From: Alphaproteobacteria bacterium
GTDB taxonomy: Bacteria > Pseudomonadota > Alphaproteobacteria > CACIAM-22H2
Assembly (NCBI GenBank): GCA_016793165.1
Contig: JAEULA010000013.1
Coordinates: 186,001 to 250,000 of the forward strand
Length of the DNA: 64,000 nt
Reading direction: 5' to 3'
Shown: in pieces, positions 9,577 to 18,116 of the stretch
Layout: each line of letters starts with the position of its first letter
How positions within the stretch are numbered: the first letter of the stretch is position 1
Position numbers and translations under genes: made by a program
Notes under the pieces: model-generated
What the model was told of the DNA's origin: nothing
Databases searched by the model: none
The model's input: only the letters and a program-made list of their open reading frames with translations

Positions 9577-9719
9577 GAAACCCCGACCGCGGCGATCGCC
9601 GAGCACGCGGAAATGCAGCACCAAACTGGCGCTCCCGGCATCGGGCACGTCGAACGCCATCTTGCGGCCCGGCGCGTCGTCACTGCGATTTCTGCGGTTG
9701 AATCGAAGAAGAGGCCACG

Positions 9720-10886
9720 ATGACCATCGAGCTCAAAGGCAACTGGAACTATCCAACGTCGGTCAAGTTCGGCGCCGGACGCATCGCCGAGCTGCCGGCG
9801 GCGTGCAAGACGGCGGGCATCGCCAATCCGCTGCTCGTCACCGACCCCGGCCTCGCCCGGCTCGACGTCATGGCACGGATCGTCGAGATCACGCGCAAGG
9901 CCGGCCTCGGCGGCGCGGTGTTCAGCGACGTGAAGCCGAACCCGGTCGCCAGGAACGTCGAGGACGGCCTGGCGGTGCTCCGCGCCGGCAAGCACGACGG
10001 CGTCGTCGCGATCGGCGGCGGCAGCGCGCTCGACTGCGGCAAGGTGATCGCATTCATGGCGCGCCAGACCCGGCCGATGTGGGACTTCGAGGACATCGGC
10101 GACTGGTGGACGCGCGCCAATCCCGACGGCATCGCTCCCGTCGTCGCCGTGCCGACGACCGCAGGGACCGGATCGGAGACCGGACGCGCGGGCGTCATCA
10201 CCAACGAGACGACGCAGACCAAGAAGGTGATCTTCCATCCCCGGATGATGCCGGCGGTGGTCGTCGCCGACCCCGAGCTGACCGTCGGCCTGCCCCCGAA
10301 GCTGACGGCCGGCACCGGGCTCGATGCGTTCATCCACCTGCTCGAGGCCTATTGCGCGCCCGGCTATCACCCCTACGCCGACGGCATTGCCGTCGAGGGC
10401 ATGCGGCTCGTGAAGGAGAACCTCGCGCGCGCGGTCGCCGACGGCAGGGACATCGAGGCGCGCGCGCATATGCTCGCCGCCTCGCAGATGGGTTCGACCG
10501 CGTTCCAGAAGGGGCTCGGCGCGATCCACTCGCTCTCGCACCCCGTCGGCGCGGTGCTCGACACCCATCACGGCCTGACCAACGCGGTCGCCATGCCCTA
10601 CGTGCTGATGTTCAACCGGCCGGCCATCGAGGCGAAGGTCGTGCGCCTCGCGCGCTATCTCGACCTGCCCCAGGCGAGCTTCGACGGCTTCATGGCGTGG
10701 GCGCTCGCCCTGCGCAAGGAGGTCGGCATCCCGCACACGCTCGCCGAGATCGGCGTCCGGCCCGAGCACCTCGACCGCTTCGCGGCGATGGCGGCCGAGG
10801 ACCCGACCGCGGGCGGCAATCCGATCAAGGCCGGCGTGCCGGAGATGCGCCGCATGTACGAGGCGGCGCTGGCGGGTCGGCTCTGA
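9720..10886 (+). CDS. Iron-containing alcohol dehydrogenase
   Basis: 388 residues of the group III (Fe-ADH) family: Rossmann-like N-terminal part with AIGGGSALDCGKVIAF, then PTTAGTGSETGRAGVI, and metal ligands in GLDAFIHLLEAY, HSLSHPVGAVLDTHHG. It interconverts an alcohol and an aldehyde with NAD(P). GAAGAGG before the ATG is a good ribosome-binding site. It comes 143 bp after the aldehyde dehydrogenase, so the two together could take an alcohol to an acid. Fe-ADHs vary widely in substrate, so the exact reaction is not readable here. The TetR gene follows 74 bp later on the same strand. Confidence 0.92.
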   Translation: MTIELKGNWNYPTSVKFGAGRIAELPAACKTAGIANPLLVTDPGLARLDVMARIVEITRKAGLGGAVFSDVKPNPVARNVEDGLAVLRAGKHDGVVAIGGGSALDCGKVIAFMARQTRPMWDFEDIGDWWTRANPDGIAPVVAVPTTAGTGSETGRAGVITNETTQTKKVIFHPRMMPAVVVADPELTVGLPPKLTAGTGLDAFIHLLEAYCAPGYHPYADGIAVEGMRLVKENLARAVADGRDIEARAHMLAASQMGSTAFQKGLGAIHSLSHPVGAVLDTHHGLTNAVAMPYVLMFNRPAIEAKVVRLARYLDLPQASFDGFMAWALALRKEVGIPHTLAEIGVRPEHLDRFAAMAAEDPTAGGNPIKAGVPEMRRMYEAALAGRL

Positions 10887-10960
10887 CGCGGCGCCCGCCC
10901 GGCGCGCGGCAAGGCGCCGTGCCGGTGCCTCGCCGGGTGCGATCCGCCGGCGGGCCACCG

Positions 10961-11644
10961 GTGCCGACGGTTGCGACGCGCGAGCGGATCAAGGCGGTGG
11001 CGGCGGAGCTCTACGTGCTGCGCGGCCATGACGGCTTCAGCTTCGGCGACATCGCCGCGGCGATCGGCACGACGCGCGCCAACATCCACCACCATTTCGG
11101 CAACAAGCGCCAGCTGATGGCCGAGCTGATCGACGGCTTCGTCTCGGACGCCAGCACGCGCATCCGGCACAACTGGCTTGGGACGCGCGGCGACTTCGCC
11201 GCGCGCCTGGCGGCCAACATCGCCGACATGCGCCGCTTCCACGACCGCTTCAACAAGGCGCCCGGCGACCGGCACGTCTGGAGCCCGCTGTCGCGGGTGC
11301 GCCTCGACCTCCCGGTGCTCGACTCGCTCGCCGCGGAGGCGCTCGAGCGCATCGACGGGGTCTACGACGAATGCATCCGCGCGGCCGTCGTCCAGGCGAT
11401 CGCGGCCGGCGAGTTCCGCGACACGACGCCGGTCGACGACGTCGCGCAGCTCATCCGCTTCACGCTGCTCTCCTGCGCGCCGATGACCCAGGACGGCGGC
11501 GGCTTCGAGGAGATCGAGCGCCTGTTCGCCGCGCTCGAGCGCACGATCCTCGCCGCCTGGGGCCGGAACCGCGCCGCGGCGCGCCGGGACCGCCCCGCCG
11601 CGCGGGGCCCGCGCCGGCCGCGCCGGGCCGGCCGCGCGGATTGA
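10961..11644 (+). CDS. TetR-family transcriptional regulator
   Basis: About 227 residues from GTG 10961. The N-terminal helix-turn-helix is clear (FSFGDIAAAIGTTRANIHHHFGNKRQLMAELIDGF without the C-terminal ligand domain being conserved, as usual; only family-level similarity is claimed). Several in-frame GTG codons lie upstream to about 10919, and no ribosome-binding site decides between them; 10961 gives the standard MPTVATRERIKAVAAEL opening. The C-terminal 30 residues are arginine-, proline- and alanine-rich. A palindrome 23 bp past the stop, in the promoter of the dioxygenase gene, is its likely operator, so it probably controls that gene and perhaps the upstream catabolic genes. Confidence 0.88.
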   Translation: MPTVATRERIKAVAAELYVLRGHDGFSFGDIAAAIGTTRANIHHHFGNKRQLMAELIDGFVSDASTRIRHNWLGTRGDFAARLAANIADMRRFHDRFNKAPGDRHVWSPLSRVRLDLPVLDSLAAEALERIDGVYDECIRAAVVQAIAAGEFRDTTPVDDVAQLIRFTLLSCAPMTQDGGGFEEIERLFAALERTILAAWGRNRAAARRDRPAARGPRRPRRAGRAD

Positions 11645-11690
11645 CACGGGTCCGGGCGGCTCGTCAGACTGACTTGCACGTAAGTCAATC
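11641..11690 (+). promoter_or_regulatory. Predicted promoter with TetR-type operator palindrome
   Basis: A perfect TGACTT / AAGTCA inverted repeat with a 6-base centre lies at 11670-11687. Extending the arms to GACTGACTT and AAGTCAATC (11667-11690) adds only one mismatch. A consensus -35 hexamer TTGACA is at 11641-11646, overlapping the tetR stop codon, and a -10 at the usual distance (around 11664-11670) would be partly covered by the palindrome. The site is 17 bp before the dioxygenase ATG. Repressor binding here would block that promoter; the link to the adjacent TetR is inference from position and symmetry. Confidence 0.6.
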
Positions 11691-11707
11691 CGAAGGGAGA
11701 CCGCCCG

Positions 11708-12604
11708 ATGGCTCGTGATCCGGCGTACCAGCGCTTCGACGTGATTCCCCTGACCGGCGCGCTCGGCGCGGAGATCCGCGGCGCCGACCTGGCCAATGAT
11801 CGCGATCCCGCGCTGGTCGCGGAGGTCCGCCGCGCGCTGGACCAGTACCTGGTGCTCGCGATCCGCGGCCAGAAGTTCGACGTGCAGCGCTACCACGAGG
11901 CCGCGCGGCGCTTCGGCCCGTTCAGCGGCAATCCGGTGCACGTCCCGCTGGACGGCTACGACGACATCGTCAAGTTCGTGCGCGAGCCGTCGGACACCGA
12001 CAACGTCATCGGCGACCACTGGCACATGGATCTCGCCTGGATGGATCCCCCGCCGGGGATCGTGATGCTCTACGGCGAGTCCGTGCCGCCCTACGGCGGC
12101 GACACCTGCTTCACCAGCCTGGTGCAGGCGTACAAGGCGCTGTCGCCGGGCATGAAGGAGATGCTGCAGCGGCTCACGGGGATCCACAGCGCGCGCGGCG
12201 TCTACTCGATCAACGCCAAGTCCAAGCGCCTCGGCCTCAGCATCGACCAGGAGAAGCTCGATGCGGTCGAGAAGGAGCATCCCGTCATCTGCCTGCAGCC
12301 GAACACCGGGCGCCGCTACCTGCTGGTCAACAGCGTGCTCACGCGCTTCAAGGGCATGACCGAAGCCGAGAGCAAGCCGATCGTCGACTATCTCTTCCAC
12401 CATGCGCTGCGCTCGGAGTTCCAGTGCCGCGTGCGCTGGGAGGACGGTACGCTGACGATGTGGAACAACCCGCTGGTCATGCACTCGGCGATCGACGACT
12501 ACCGCGGCTTCCGACGCGTCACCTATCGGACGACGGTCGAGGGCTGGGCGCAGATCGCGGCACCGCCGGAGACGAACCACTCCGTGACCGGCCAGGCGGC
12601 GTGA
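11708..12604 (+). CDS. TauD/TfdA-family 2-oxoglutarate- and Fe(II)-dependent dioxygenase
   Basis: 298 residues. The iron facial triad is visible: His106 and Asp108 in HWHMD, and His259 in MHSAIDDY, with the 2-oxoglutarate arginine in RRVTYRTTVEG just after. The family hydroxylates small substrates such as taurine, 2,4-D or carnitine precursors next to a leaving group, using 2-oxoglutarate and oxygen. The substrate is not evident. It is preceded by a TetR gene and a palindromic operator, so expression is probably substrate-induced. AAGGGAGA upstream of the ATG is a good ribosome-binding site. Confidence 0.92.
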   Translation: MARDPAYQRFDVIPLTGALGAEIRGADLANDRDPALVAEVRRALDQYLVLAIRGQKFDVQRYHEAARRFGPFSGNPVHVPLDGYDDIVKFVREPSDTDNVIGDHWHMDLAWMDPPPGIVMLYGESVPPYGGDTCFTSLVQAYKALSPGMKEMLQRLTGIHSARGVYSINAKSKRLGLSIDQEKLDAVEKEHPVICLQPNTGRRYLLVNSVLTRFKGMTEAESKPIVDYLFHHALRSEFQCRVRWEDGTLTMWNNPLVMHSAIDDYRGFRRVTYRTTVEGWAQIAAPPETNHSVTGQAA

Positions 12605-12693
12605 CGCCGCAAGGTCGCGCATCGGGCGGGAAATCGCCCACTTAACGGACGGTCGAGAAACTGGGCGCTCCCGACAAGGAGGGCCCTCTCGGC

Positions 12694-12855
12694 ATGACTT
12701 CCGATCGTCTCGGCATCGGCAGGCGGATCCACCTGATCACCGCGACCACCGCGCTGGGCATATGCGTGCTCGTCGGCGCCGTCGATCTGGGCAAGCACAG
12801 CGCCTCGCTGAACGACGCGATCGAGAGCTTCCTGCGCGCGGTGCGCGCCGCCTGA
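12694..12855 (+). CDS. Small predicted membrane protein, 53 residues
   Basis: An open frame of 53 codons starting MTSDRLGIGRRIHLITATT, with one hydrophobic segment (about residues 13-31) followed by a short charged tail. An AAGGAGGG ribosome-binding site lies at 12676-12683, ten bases before the ATG. It sits alone between the dioxygenase gene and the convergent hydrolase gene. I do not recognise the family. The arginine-flanked first helix resembles the start of a chemoreceptor or sensor kinase, so it could be a remnant of one, but there is no downstream continuation in frame. The strong ribosome-binding site is the main reason to call it real. Confidence 0.5.
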   Translation: MTSDRLGIGRRIHLITATTALGICVLVGAVDLGKHSASLNDAIESFLRAVRAA

Positions 12856-12904
12856 CCGTCGGCATGGCCGCGACGTCGGCACGGGGCCCGTCCGCCGCTT
12901 CGCG

Positions 12905-13753
12905 TCAGCGCCCGATCGCGGCCAGGAAGGGCTCGAGAACGGGCGCCCAATGCGGCACGCCCTCGGCGGCCATGAACACGCCGTGTCCGTCCTCGTAATC
13001 CGGCGCGACGATGTGGAGTTCGGCCTCGGCGCCGCCCAGGCGCCACGCGCCGGCCAGCTTCGCCGCGAACTCGGGGCCGAACAGCGCATCGTTGCGCGCA
13101 TAGAGCCACAGCGAGGGCACGCGCGTGGTGCGCGCGAATCCGGTCGCCGCCTCCAGCATGCGCGACCAGACGCACGGCCACCCGGACGCCGAAAAGCCGC
13201 CGCGTCCGCCGGCGAGGTTGACCAGCGCCACGAGTCCGTCGGGGGCGCGGCTCGCCGCCGCGAGCGAGCCCCAGCCGCCGGCCGAATAGCCGATCAGAAC
13301 GAGCCGCTGCGGATCGGCGAAATCCTGCGCGCGCGCCCACCTCGCCGCGGCGAGGATGTCGTCGGCTCCCGCCTGCCCGGCGCGCGCGTAGTCGGGATCG
13401 CTGCAGCCGCCCGAGGACTCCGCGACCTCGCCCTCCGACGCGCCGTAGCCGCGGCGCATCGGCACGACCACGGCGAAGCCGTGCTCGGCAAGCCAGGTGC
13501 TGAGCGGCGCGAGGTCGAGCCGCGGCTTCTCGCGGCGGCGCTCCGCCGGCCCCCAGGCGCCGTGGCTCAGCACCGCGACCGGGTGACGCGCCGCGTCGTC
13601 GGGCCGGATCACAGTTCCGACCAGACGCAGCGGCCTGCCCTCTTGCGCCAGCTCGAACTCGATCGGCTCGTGCCGCAGGTCTCGCGCCGTCGCCACCCCG
13701 GCGACGAGGAAGGCGGCGACGAGCGCGAGACGCGCGCGAAGCGGGGCGATCAC
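12905..13753 (-). CDS. Exported alpha/beta hydrolase (dienelactone-hydrolase-like)
   Basis: 282 residues. Residues 1-24 are a signal peptide (LRARLALVAAFLVAGVATA). The nucleophile is Ser157 in GYSAGG, the HGAWG oxyanion segment is at about 64-68, an acid lies in ARNDALF and a C-terminal histidine in DGHGVF. The substrate is unknown; periplasmic esterase or peptidase activity is plausible. The GTG start overlaps the stop of the MDR reductase gene (GTGA at 13750-13753), so the two are translated together, although one product is exported and the other is cytoplasmic. Confidence 0.82.
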   Translation of the reverse strand: MIAPLRARLALVAAFLVAGVATARDLRHEPIEFELAQEGRPLRLVGTVIRPDDAARHPVAVLSHGAWGPAERRREKPRLDLAPLSTWLAEHGFAVVVPMRRGYGASEGEVAESSGGCSDPDYARAGQAGADDILAAARWARAQDFADPQRLVLIGYSAGGWGSLAAASRAPDGLVALVNLAGGRGGFSASGWPCVWSRMLEAATGFARTTRVPSLWLYARNDALFGPEFAAKLAGAWRLGGAEAELHIVAPDYEDGHGVFMAAEGVPHWAPVLEPFLAAIGR

Positions 13754-14775
13754 GCCGCCCCGGGCTCCGGCGCGACGCGCACGAGCTGCTTGCCGAGATT
13801 CTCCCCGGTCAGCAGCCGCAGGAAGGCCTGCGGCATGCGCTCGATGCCCTCGGCGATGTCCTCGCGATAGCGGATCCTGCCGTCGCGCACCCAGGCGCCC
13901 AGCCGCGCGAGGCCCTCTTCGGCGCGGTGCACGTAGTCGGTGTAGAGGAATCCCTGCCAGCGCGCGCGCTTCACCAGCATGTGGCGATGATGACGCAGCC
14001 CGGTGTCGGGCTGGCCCGAGCGGTTGTAGGTGTCGATCGTGCCGCACTGGACGATGCGGGCGCGGAGGTTGATGCGCTCCATCACGGCATCGAAGATCGG
14101 TCCCGCCGTGTTGTCGAAATAGACGTCGACGCCGTCGGGCGTCGCGGCCGCGAGGGCGGCGCGGAGATCGCCGCTCTTGTAGTCGACTGCCGCGTCGTAG
14201 CCGAGCTCGCGGCACCACGCGAGCTTCGCCGCGCTGCCCGCGACGGCGACCGCGCGGCATCCCATCAGCTTGGCGATCTGCCCGACCACCTGGCCCACCG
14301 CGCCCGCGGCCGAGCTCACGACGACGACGTCGCCGACGCGCGGGGCTCCGACGTCGAGAAACGCGAAATAGGCGGTCAGGCCCGGCATGCCGAGAACGCC
14401 GAGCGCATGACGCATCGGTCCATGGGCAAGATCGACCTTGCGGGTGCCCTGCGGATTGAGCGTCGCGTAGTCCTGCCAGCCCCAGCCCATGCTCTCGACG
14501 ATGTCGCCCGGCTTGAACGCGGGATTGCGCGAGCGGACCACGGCGCCGACGCCGCCGCCCTGCATCACCTCGCCGGGCTCGACGGGCCTCGCGTAGCTCG
14601 GTCCCGCCGCGATCCGGCCCCGCATGTAGGGATCGACCGAGAGCCAGCATGCCCGCGCGACGATCTGGCCGTCGCCCGGATCGGGAACCGGCGCCTCGAC
14701 CATCTCCCAGGTCTCCGGCGTCGGCATGCCCTGCGGCCGGGCCTTCAGGCGCCATTGGCGGTTCACGTTCTGCAT
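13750..14775 (-). CDS. NADP-dependent MDR-type oxidoreductase (CurA/leukotriene B4 reductase-like)
   Basis: 341 residues of the zinc-free medium-chain dehydrogenase group. It opens NRQWRLKARPQGMP and has VDPYMRGRI, the nucleotide-binding SAAGAVGQVVGQIAKLMG, and the FDNTAGPIFDAV segment of prostaglandin reductase-like enzymes. These reduce the alpha,beta double bond of enones with NADPH; E. coli CurA and plant double-bond reductases are relatives. It lies downstream of putA on the same strand with a 31-bp gap, so it may belong to that transcript. The exact substrate is unknown. Confidence 0.9.
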   Translation of the reverse strand: MQNVNRQWRLKARPQGMPTPETWEMVEAPVPDPGDGQIVARACWLSVDPYMRGRIAAGPSYARPVEPGEVMQGGGVGAVVRSRNPAFKPGDIVESMGWGWQDYATLNPQGTRKVDLAHGPMRHALGVLGMPGLTAYFAFLDVGAPRVGDVVVVSSAAGAVGQVVGQIAKLMGCRAVAVAGSAAKLAWCRELGYDAAVDYKSGDLRAALAAATPDGVDVYFDNTAGPIFDAVMERINLRARIVQCGTIDTYNRSGQPDTGLRHHRHMLVKRARWQGFLYTDYVHRAEEGLARLGAWVRDGRIRYREDIAEGIERMPQAFLRLLTGENLGKQLVRVAPEPGAA

Positions 14776-14806
14776 CGTTGCCTCCCCTGGACGGATGCGC
14801 CGCCCC

Positions 14807-17800
14807 TCACTTCGGCCCCTCGTCCAGCATCAGGAGCGAGGCGTTGCCGCCCTGCGCGGTCACGTCGATCGCGACGCAGCGCTCGACGGCGAAGCGCTGG
14901 AGATAGTGCGGGCCGCCCGCCTTCGGGCCGGTGCCCGAAAGCCCCTCGCCGCCGAACGGCTGCGTCCCCACGACGGCGCCGATCATGTTCCGGTTGACGT
15001 AGATGTTGCCCACGCGCGCGCGCTCGATGATCGCCTCGACCGTGGAGTCGACGCGGCTGTGGATACCGAGCGTCAGCCCGTAGCCGCTGGCGCCGATCGC
15101 GTCGACGAGCCCCGCAAGCGTGTCCGCGCGCCAGCGCACGACATGCAGGATCGGGCCGAAGATCTCGCGCGTCAGCTCCTTCGGCGACCCGATCTCGTAG
15201 GCCACCGGTGCGACGAAGCTCCCGGCCGCCGCATCGGCCGGCAGCCGGCACTCGGCGACGCGCCGCGCGCGTGCCGCGATCTCGCGCGCGTAGATCTCGA
15301 GCGCGCCCTGCGCCTCGGCGTCGATGACCGGACCGATATCGGTCGCCAGCCGCCCGGGATCGCCGACGACGAGCTCGGCCATCGCGCCCTCCAGCATGTG
15401 CAGCACCTTGTCCGCGACGTCGTCCTGCACGCAGAGCAGGCGCAGCGCCGAGCAGCGCTGGCCGGCGCTGTTGAAGGCGGAGAGCAGCGTGTCGGCGACG
15501 ACCTGCTCGGGCAGCGCCGACGAATCCACGATCATCGCGTTGAGGCCGCCGGTCTCGGCGATCAGCGGCGCGATCGGGCCGGCGCGGTTGGCGAGGCTCT
15601 GGTTGATGAGGCGTGCCACCTCGGTCGATCCGGTGAAGCAGACGCCTGCGACCCGCGGATCGCGCGTCAGCGCCGCACCGACGCGCCCGTCGCCCGGCAG
15701 CAGCGCCAGCACCTCCTCCGGCACGCCCGCCTCGTGCAGCAGGCCGACGCAGCGTGCCGCGGTCAGCGGCGTCTGCTCGGCGGGCTTCGCCATGACGGCG
15801 TTGCCGGCCGCGAGCGCGGCGGCCACCTGGCCGGTGAAGATCGCGACCGGGAAGTTCCACGGGCTGATGCAGGCGAAGATGCCGCGCCCGGCGAGCACAA
15901 GCGTGTTGCGGCCGCCGGTCGGGCCCGGCAGGGGGCCGGGCTCGCCGAACTGCGCGCGCGCGCGCGCCGCGTAGTAGCGCAGGAAGTCGACCGCCTCGCG
16001 CAACTCGCTCAGCGCGTCGGGGATCGTGCGGCCGCCTTCGCGCACGATCAGCGCCAGCAGCTCCGCACGGCGCGCCTCGTAGAGCTCGGCAGCTCGCTCG
16101 AGGATCGTGGCGCGATCGGCGCCGCCGCGGCGATCCCACTCGCCCCAGCCATACCCGGCCGCCGTCAACGCGCGATCGACATCGCCCTCACCCGCCTCCG
16201 TCACCTCCCCGACGACGCGGCGGCGATCCGCCGGATCATGGATCGCGCGGGTCCCCTGCCCGCGACCGCCGGTCGGCGCCGCGCGCCACGACCGCGCCGC
16301 CGCGCGCGCGAGCTCCGCCTCGAGGCCGCGCAACGCGCCCCAGTCGTTGAGGTCGATGCCGGCGGAGTTCGCGCGCTCCGGGCGATAGAGGTCGGCCGGC
16401 AGCACGATGCGCGGATGCGGCTTGCTGTCGAGCTGCGCGACCGTAGCCACCGGATCGGCCACGACATGCTCGATCGGTGCCTCCTCGTCGGCCAGCCGAT
16501 TCACGAACGAGGTGTTGGCGCCGTTCTCCAGGAGTCGCCGCACCAGGTAGGGCAGCAGGTCCTCGTGGCTTCCGACCGGCGCGTAGACGCGGCAGGGACG
16601 GTCGGGCGTGACCACCTCGGCGTAGAGCTGTTCGCCCATGCCGTGCAGGCGCTGGAACTCGTAGGGGCGGTTCCCGGCGAACTCCAGGATCGCGGCCAGG
16701 GTATGCGCGTTGTGCGTCGCGAATTGCGGGTAGATGTGCTCGGGGGCCGCCAGCATCGCGCGCGCGCAGGCGAGGTACGACACGTCGGTCGAGGCCTTGC
16801 GCGTGAACACCGGGTATCCGGCGAGGCCGCGCTCCTGCGCGCGCTTGACCTCGCTGTCCCAATAGGCGCCTTTGACCAGCCGCACCATCAGCCGCCGGTT
16901 GCCGGCGCGGGCGCGTTCGGCGAGCCATTCGACCAGCGGCAGGGCCCGTTTCTGGTACGCCTGCACCGCGAGCCCGAAGCCGTCCCAGTCCTTCAGCGAC
17001 ACATCGCCCATCGCGGCGTCGATCAGGTCGAGCGAGAGCTCGAGCCGCTCGGCCTCCTCGGCATCGACCGTCATGCCGATGCCGGCGCTCCGGGCGAGCC
17101 GCGCGATCTCGACGAGCCGGGCCCCGAGCTCGCGGCGCACCCGCGCGCCCTGAGCGACCTCGAAGCGCGGATGCAGCGCCGAGAGCTTCACCGAGATGCC
17201 CGGCCCGTCGACAGGGCCGCGGCCGTTGCTCGCGCGCCCGATCGCGGCGATCGCATCGGCATAGGACCTGAAGTAGCGCTCCGCATCGGCTGCGGTGCGG
17301 GCCGCCTCGCCCAGCATATCGTAGGAGTGCCGCCACCCCTTCGGCTCGTCCGGCGCCGCGCGGGTCAGCGCCTCCTCGATCGTGCGACCCATCACGAACT
17401 GGCGGCCGAGGATCTTCATCGCCGTCCCGACCGCGGCGCGGATCACCGGCTCGCCCGAAGCGGAGATCAGGCGCTTGAGCGTGCCGCCGAGGCCCTGATC
17501 ACGGCGCTCGTCGAAGCGCATGATCTTGCCGGTGAGCATAAGCGCCCAGGTCGAGGCGTTGACGAACAGCGACTCCGAGTGGCCGAGATGCGCGGCCCAA
17601 TCGGCATCGCTCAGCTTGTCGCGGATCAGCTTGTCGGCGGTGTCGGCGTCGGGAATGCGCAGCAGCGCCTCGGCGAGGCACATCAGCACCACGCCTTCGC
17701 GGCTGGACAGGCTGAACTCCTGCAGGAAGGCCTCGATGCCGACCGACTTGTTGCCCTTGGCGCGCACGGTGGCGACGAGCGCCTGGGCGCGGCGATCGAT

Positions 17801-17935
17801 GCGCGACTTTGTCGCCGGATCGGCGGCCGCGCGCGGCAGCAGCGCTTCGATGATGTCGGTCTCGCTCGCGGCGAGCGCGGTCGCAAGACGCTGGCGCGCC
17901 GGCGACGTATCGGTGGTGGCGGAGATGTCCAGCAT
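14807..17935 (-). CDS. putA: Bifunctional proline dehydrogenase / P5C dehydrogenase
   Basis: 1042 residues. It oxidises proline to glutamate with FAD in the first domain and NAD in the second. The PRODH barrel spans about 150-470, with KGAYWDSEVKRAQERGL and the YEFQRLHGMGE region. The aldehyde dehydrogenase domain follows with CISPWNFPVAIF and catalytic Cys828 in NSAGQRCSALRL. The RHH DNA-binding domain of enteric PutA is absent (MLDISATTDTSPARQRLA start), so this PutA should not repress its own gene. The C-terminal extension of long PutA proteins is also missing. Glutamate from this reaction could feed the gamma-glutamyl ligase nearby. Confidence 0.96.
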   Translation of the reverse strand: MLDISATTDTSPARQRLATALAASETDIIEALLPRAAADPATKSRIDRRAQALVATVRAKGNKSVGIEAFLQEFSLSSREGVVLMCLAEALLRIPDADTADKLIRDKLSDADWAAHLGHSESLFVNASTWALMLTGKIMRFDERRDQGLGGTLKRLISASGEPVIRAAVGTAMKILGRQFVMGRTIEEALTRAAPDEPKGWRHSYDMLGEAARTAADAERYFRSYADAIAAIGRASNGRGPVDGPGISVKLSALHPRFEVAQGARVRRELGARLVEIARLARSAGIGMTVDAEEAERLELSLDLIDAAMGDVSLKDWDGFGLAVQAYQKRALPLVEWLAERARAGNRRLMVRLVKGAYWDSEVKRAQERGLAGYPVFTRKASTDVSYLACARAMLAAPEHIYPQFATHNAHTLAAILEFAGNRPYEFQRLHGMGEQLYAEVVTPDRPCRVYAPVGSHEDLLPYLVRRLLENGANTSFVNRLADEEAPIEHVVADPVATVAQLDSKPHPRIVLPADLYRPERANSAGIDLNDWGALRGLEAELARAAARSWRAAPTGGRGQGTRAIHDPADRRRVVGEVTEAGEGDVDRALTAAGYGWGEWDRRGGADRATILERAAELYEARRAELLALIVREGGRTIPDALSELREAVDFLRYYAARARAQFGEPGPLPGPTGGRNTLVLAGRGIFACISPWNFPVAIFTGQVAAALAAGNAVMAKPAEQTPLTAARCVGLLHEAGVPEEVLALLPGDGRVGAALTRDPRVAGVCFTGSTEVARLINQSLANRAGPIAPLIAETGGLNAMIVDSSALPEQVVADTLLSAFNSAGQRCSALRLLCVQDDVADKVLHMLEGAMAELVVGDPGRLATDIGPVIDAEAQGALEIYAREIAARARRVAECRLPADAAAGSFVAPVAYEIGSPKELTREIFGPILHVVRWRADTLAGLVDAIGASGYGLTLGIHSRVDSTVEAIIERARVGNIYVNRNMIGAVVGTQPFGGEGLSGTGPKAGGPHYLQRFAVERCVAIDVTAQGGNASLLMLDEGPK

Positions 17936-17987
17936 GGCGACAAGATTAACAGAGTCGCGTCCGCGTCGTTCACCGTCGGCGATACTT

Positions 17988-18026
17988 ACTTAAGCGCCGG
18001 GCCGGTCTCGGTTAAGTGTCGGGACA
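17988..18026. promoter_or_regulatory. Inverted repeats upstream of the sigma-54 promoter (candidate activator site)
   Basis: ACTTAA at 17988-17993 and TTAAGT at 18012-18017 form an inverted pair 18 bases apart, and TGTC/GACA with a 2-base centre follows at 18017-18026. They lie about 20-70 bp upstream of the -24 element, close for an enhancer site but possible. No activator gene is adjacent. The same stretch lies about 50-90 bp upstream of putA on the other strand, so these repeats could equally serve putA. Confidence 0.35.
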
Positions 18027-18043
18027 TCAGGCACATAGTCCGA

Positions 18044-18059
18044 TGGCACGCCGCTTGCT
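18044..18059 (+). promoter_or_regulatory. Sigma-54 (RpoN) promoter, -24/-12 elements
   Basis: TGGCACG at 18044-18050, a 4-base spacer, and TTGCT at 18055-18059 match the RpoN consensus TGGCACG-N4-TTGCW at every fixed position. The GG and GC dinucleotides are correctly spaced, and the -12 end is 57 bp before the ATG of the PEP-CTERM-type gene. Sigma-54 promoters need a dedicated AAA+ activator; none is in the window. PEP-CTERM genes in other proteobacteria have been reported under RpoN and the PrsK/PrsR pair, which supports the call. Confidence 0.75.
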
Positions 18060-18116
18060 CCTGGAAGCTCGATCCGGCCCCTCGCCGGCAGGTTCCGTCC
18101 CCTCAGGAGCACTCTC

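Noticed and set aside
12624..12639. GGGCG / CGCCC stem after the dioxygenase gene as a terminator
   Set aside because: The stem is only five bp, with a 6-base loop and no T tract, too weak in DNA of this composition.
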